Below, in pieces: positions 7,012 through 7,179 of a DNA stretch of 7,179 nucleotides (position 1 is its first letter; the number at the start of each line of letters is the position of its first letter). The DNA is from Bacteroidetes bacterium UBA7692 (GTDB lineage Bacteria > Bacteroidota > Bacteroidia > Chitinophagales > LD1). The translations under genes and the position numbers were made by a program. The DNA lies in contig DLGO01000104.1 of the NCBI GenBank assembly GCA_002482725.1, positions 5,732-12,910 on the forward strand, in the 5' to 3' direction. The notes below the pieces were generated by a model. It was not told where the DNA came from and ran no database searches. It saw nothing but the letters and a program-made list of their open reading frames with translations.

Positions 7012-7179
7012 TCACGGACGCCAGAGCCACATATCAACCCCATCTATGTTACTCAAATATTCCATACCCAGCTGTTCCGGTAGCTTTCGGGAGTTGATAA
7101 CGGCTTCTTTCTGCGGCTCACTTTTAGCACTCGTTTCCATAGGAAAACGCTCATACATATCTTCGTTTTTGAGCACCAG
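7012..7179 (-). CDS. C-terminal end of an unrecognised protein (5' end outside window)
   Basis: A minus-strand frame enters from base 7179 and stops at TGA (7012-7014), leaving 55 residues. It begins Leu-Val-Leu-Lys-Asn-Glu-Asp-Met-Tyr and ends in the aromatic tail Val-Asp-Met-Trp-Leu-Trp-Arg-Pro. The composition is soluble and charged, with no transmembrane segment. It lacks the C-terminal sequence I would expect of a SusD-type protein, and it lacks a barrel's terminal-aromatic signature. Codon use looks like that of the neighbouring genes, and the frame stays open to the window edge, which supports a real gene. It lies upstream of the S15 hydrolase on the same strand with an 83-bp gap, so the two could be co-transcribed. 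I do not recognise the family from this fragment. Confidence 0.65.
   Translation of the reverse strand: MVLKNEDMYERFPMETSAKSEPQKEAVINSRKLPEQLGMEYLSNIDGVDMWLWRP

Overview
The window looks like a chromosomal segment of a Bacteroidota bacterium, most likely of the Chitinophagales/Sphingobacteriales type. The reasons are: a lipoprotein with a Cys-Lys-Lys start to its mature part; a candidate TAnnTTTG promoter close to a start codon; an almost complete lack of Shine-Dalgarno sequences; an outer-membrane barrel protein with a DUF5723-like motif; and a short CcmD-like membrane protein. G+C is moderate to low by eye. I see no mobile element, CRISPR array, tRNA, rRNA or integration site.

Layout. (1) Bases 1-141 hold the 3' end of a plus-strand gene for a small one-helix membrane protein resembling the CcmD family of cytochrome c maturation. 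(2) After a 69-bp gap with a candidate promoter come three plus-strand genes: a 704-residue lipoprotein of unknown function (211-2325), a 451-residue predicted outer-membrane beta-barrel with a TTG start (2375-3730), and a 417-residue sigma-54 enhancer-binding protein (3733-4986). The gaps are 49 bp and 2 bp, so these probably form one transcription unit. (3) On the minus strand, ending 10 bp from the regulator, is a 643-residue secreted serine hydrolase of the CocE/NonD (peptidase S15) type (4997-6928). (4) An 83-bp gap separates it from the C-terminal 55 residues of an unrecognised minus-strand gene that runs off the window.

How the genes may work together. The lipoprotein and barrel both carry export signals and may act together at the outer membrane; this is inferred from adjacency only. 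The sigma-54 activator follows the barrel by 2 bp but has no sensory domain, and no sigma-54 promoter is visible in any intergenic gap. It may therefore act elsewhere, and its position may be fortuitous. The hydrolase is in its own convergent unit and probably works independently on peptides or esters outside the cytoplasm.

The best candidate for something undescribed is the lipoprotein-barrel pair. The lipoprotein shows three divergent copies of a beta-strand motif that recalls LEA14/WHy-type domains. Nothing in the window proves a new system.
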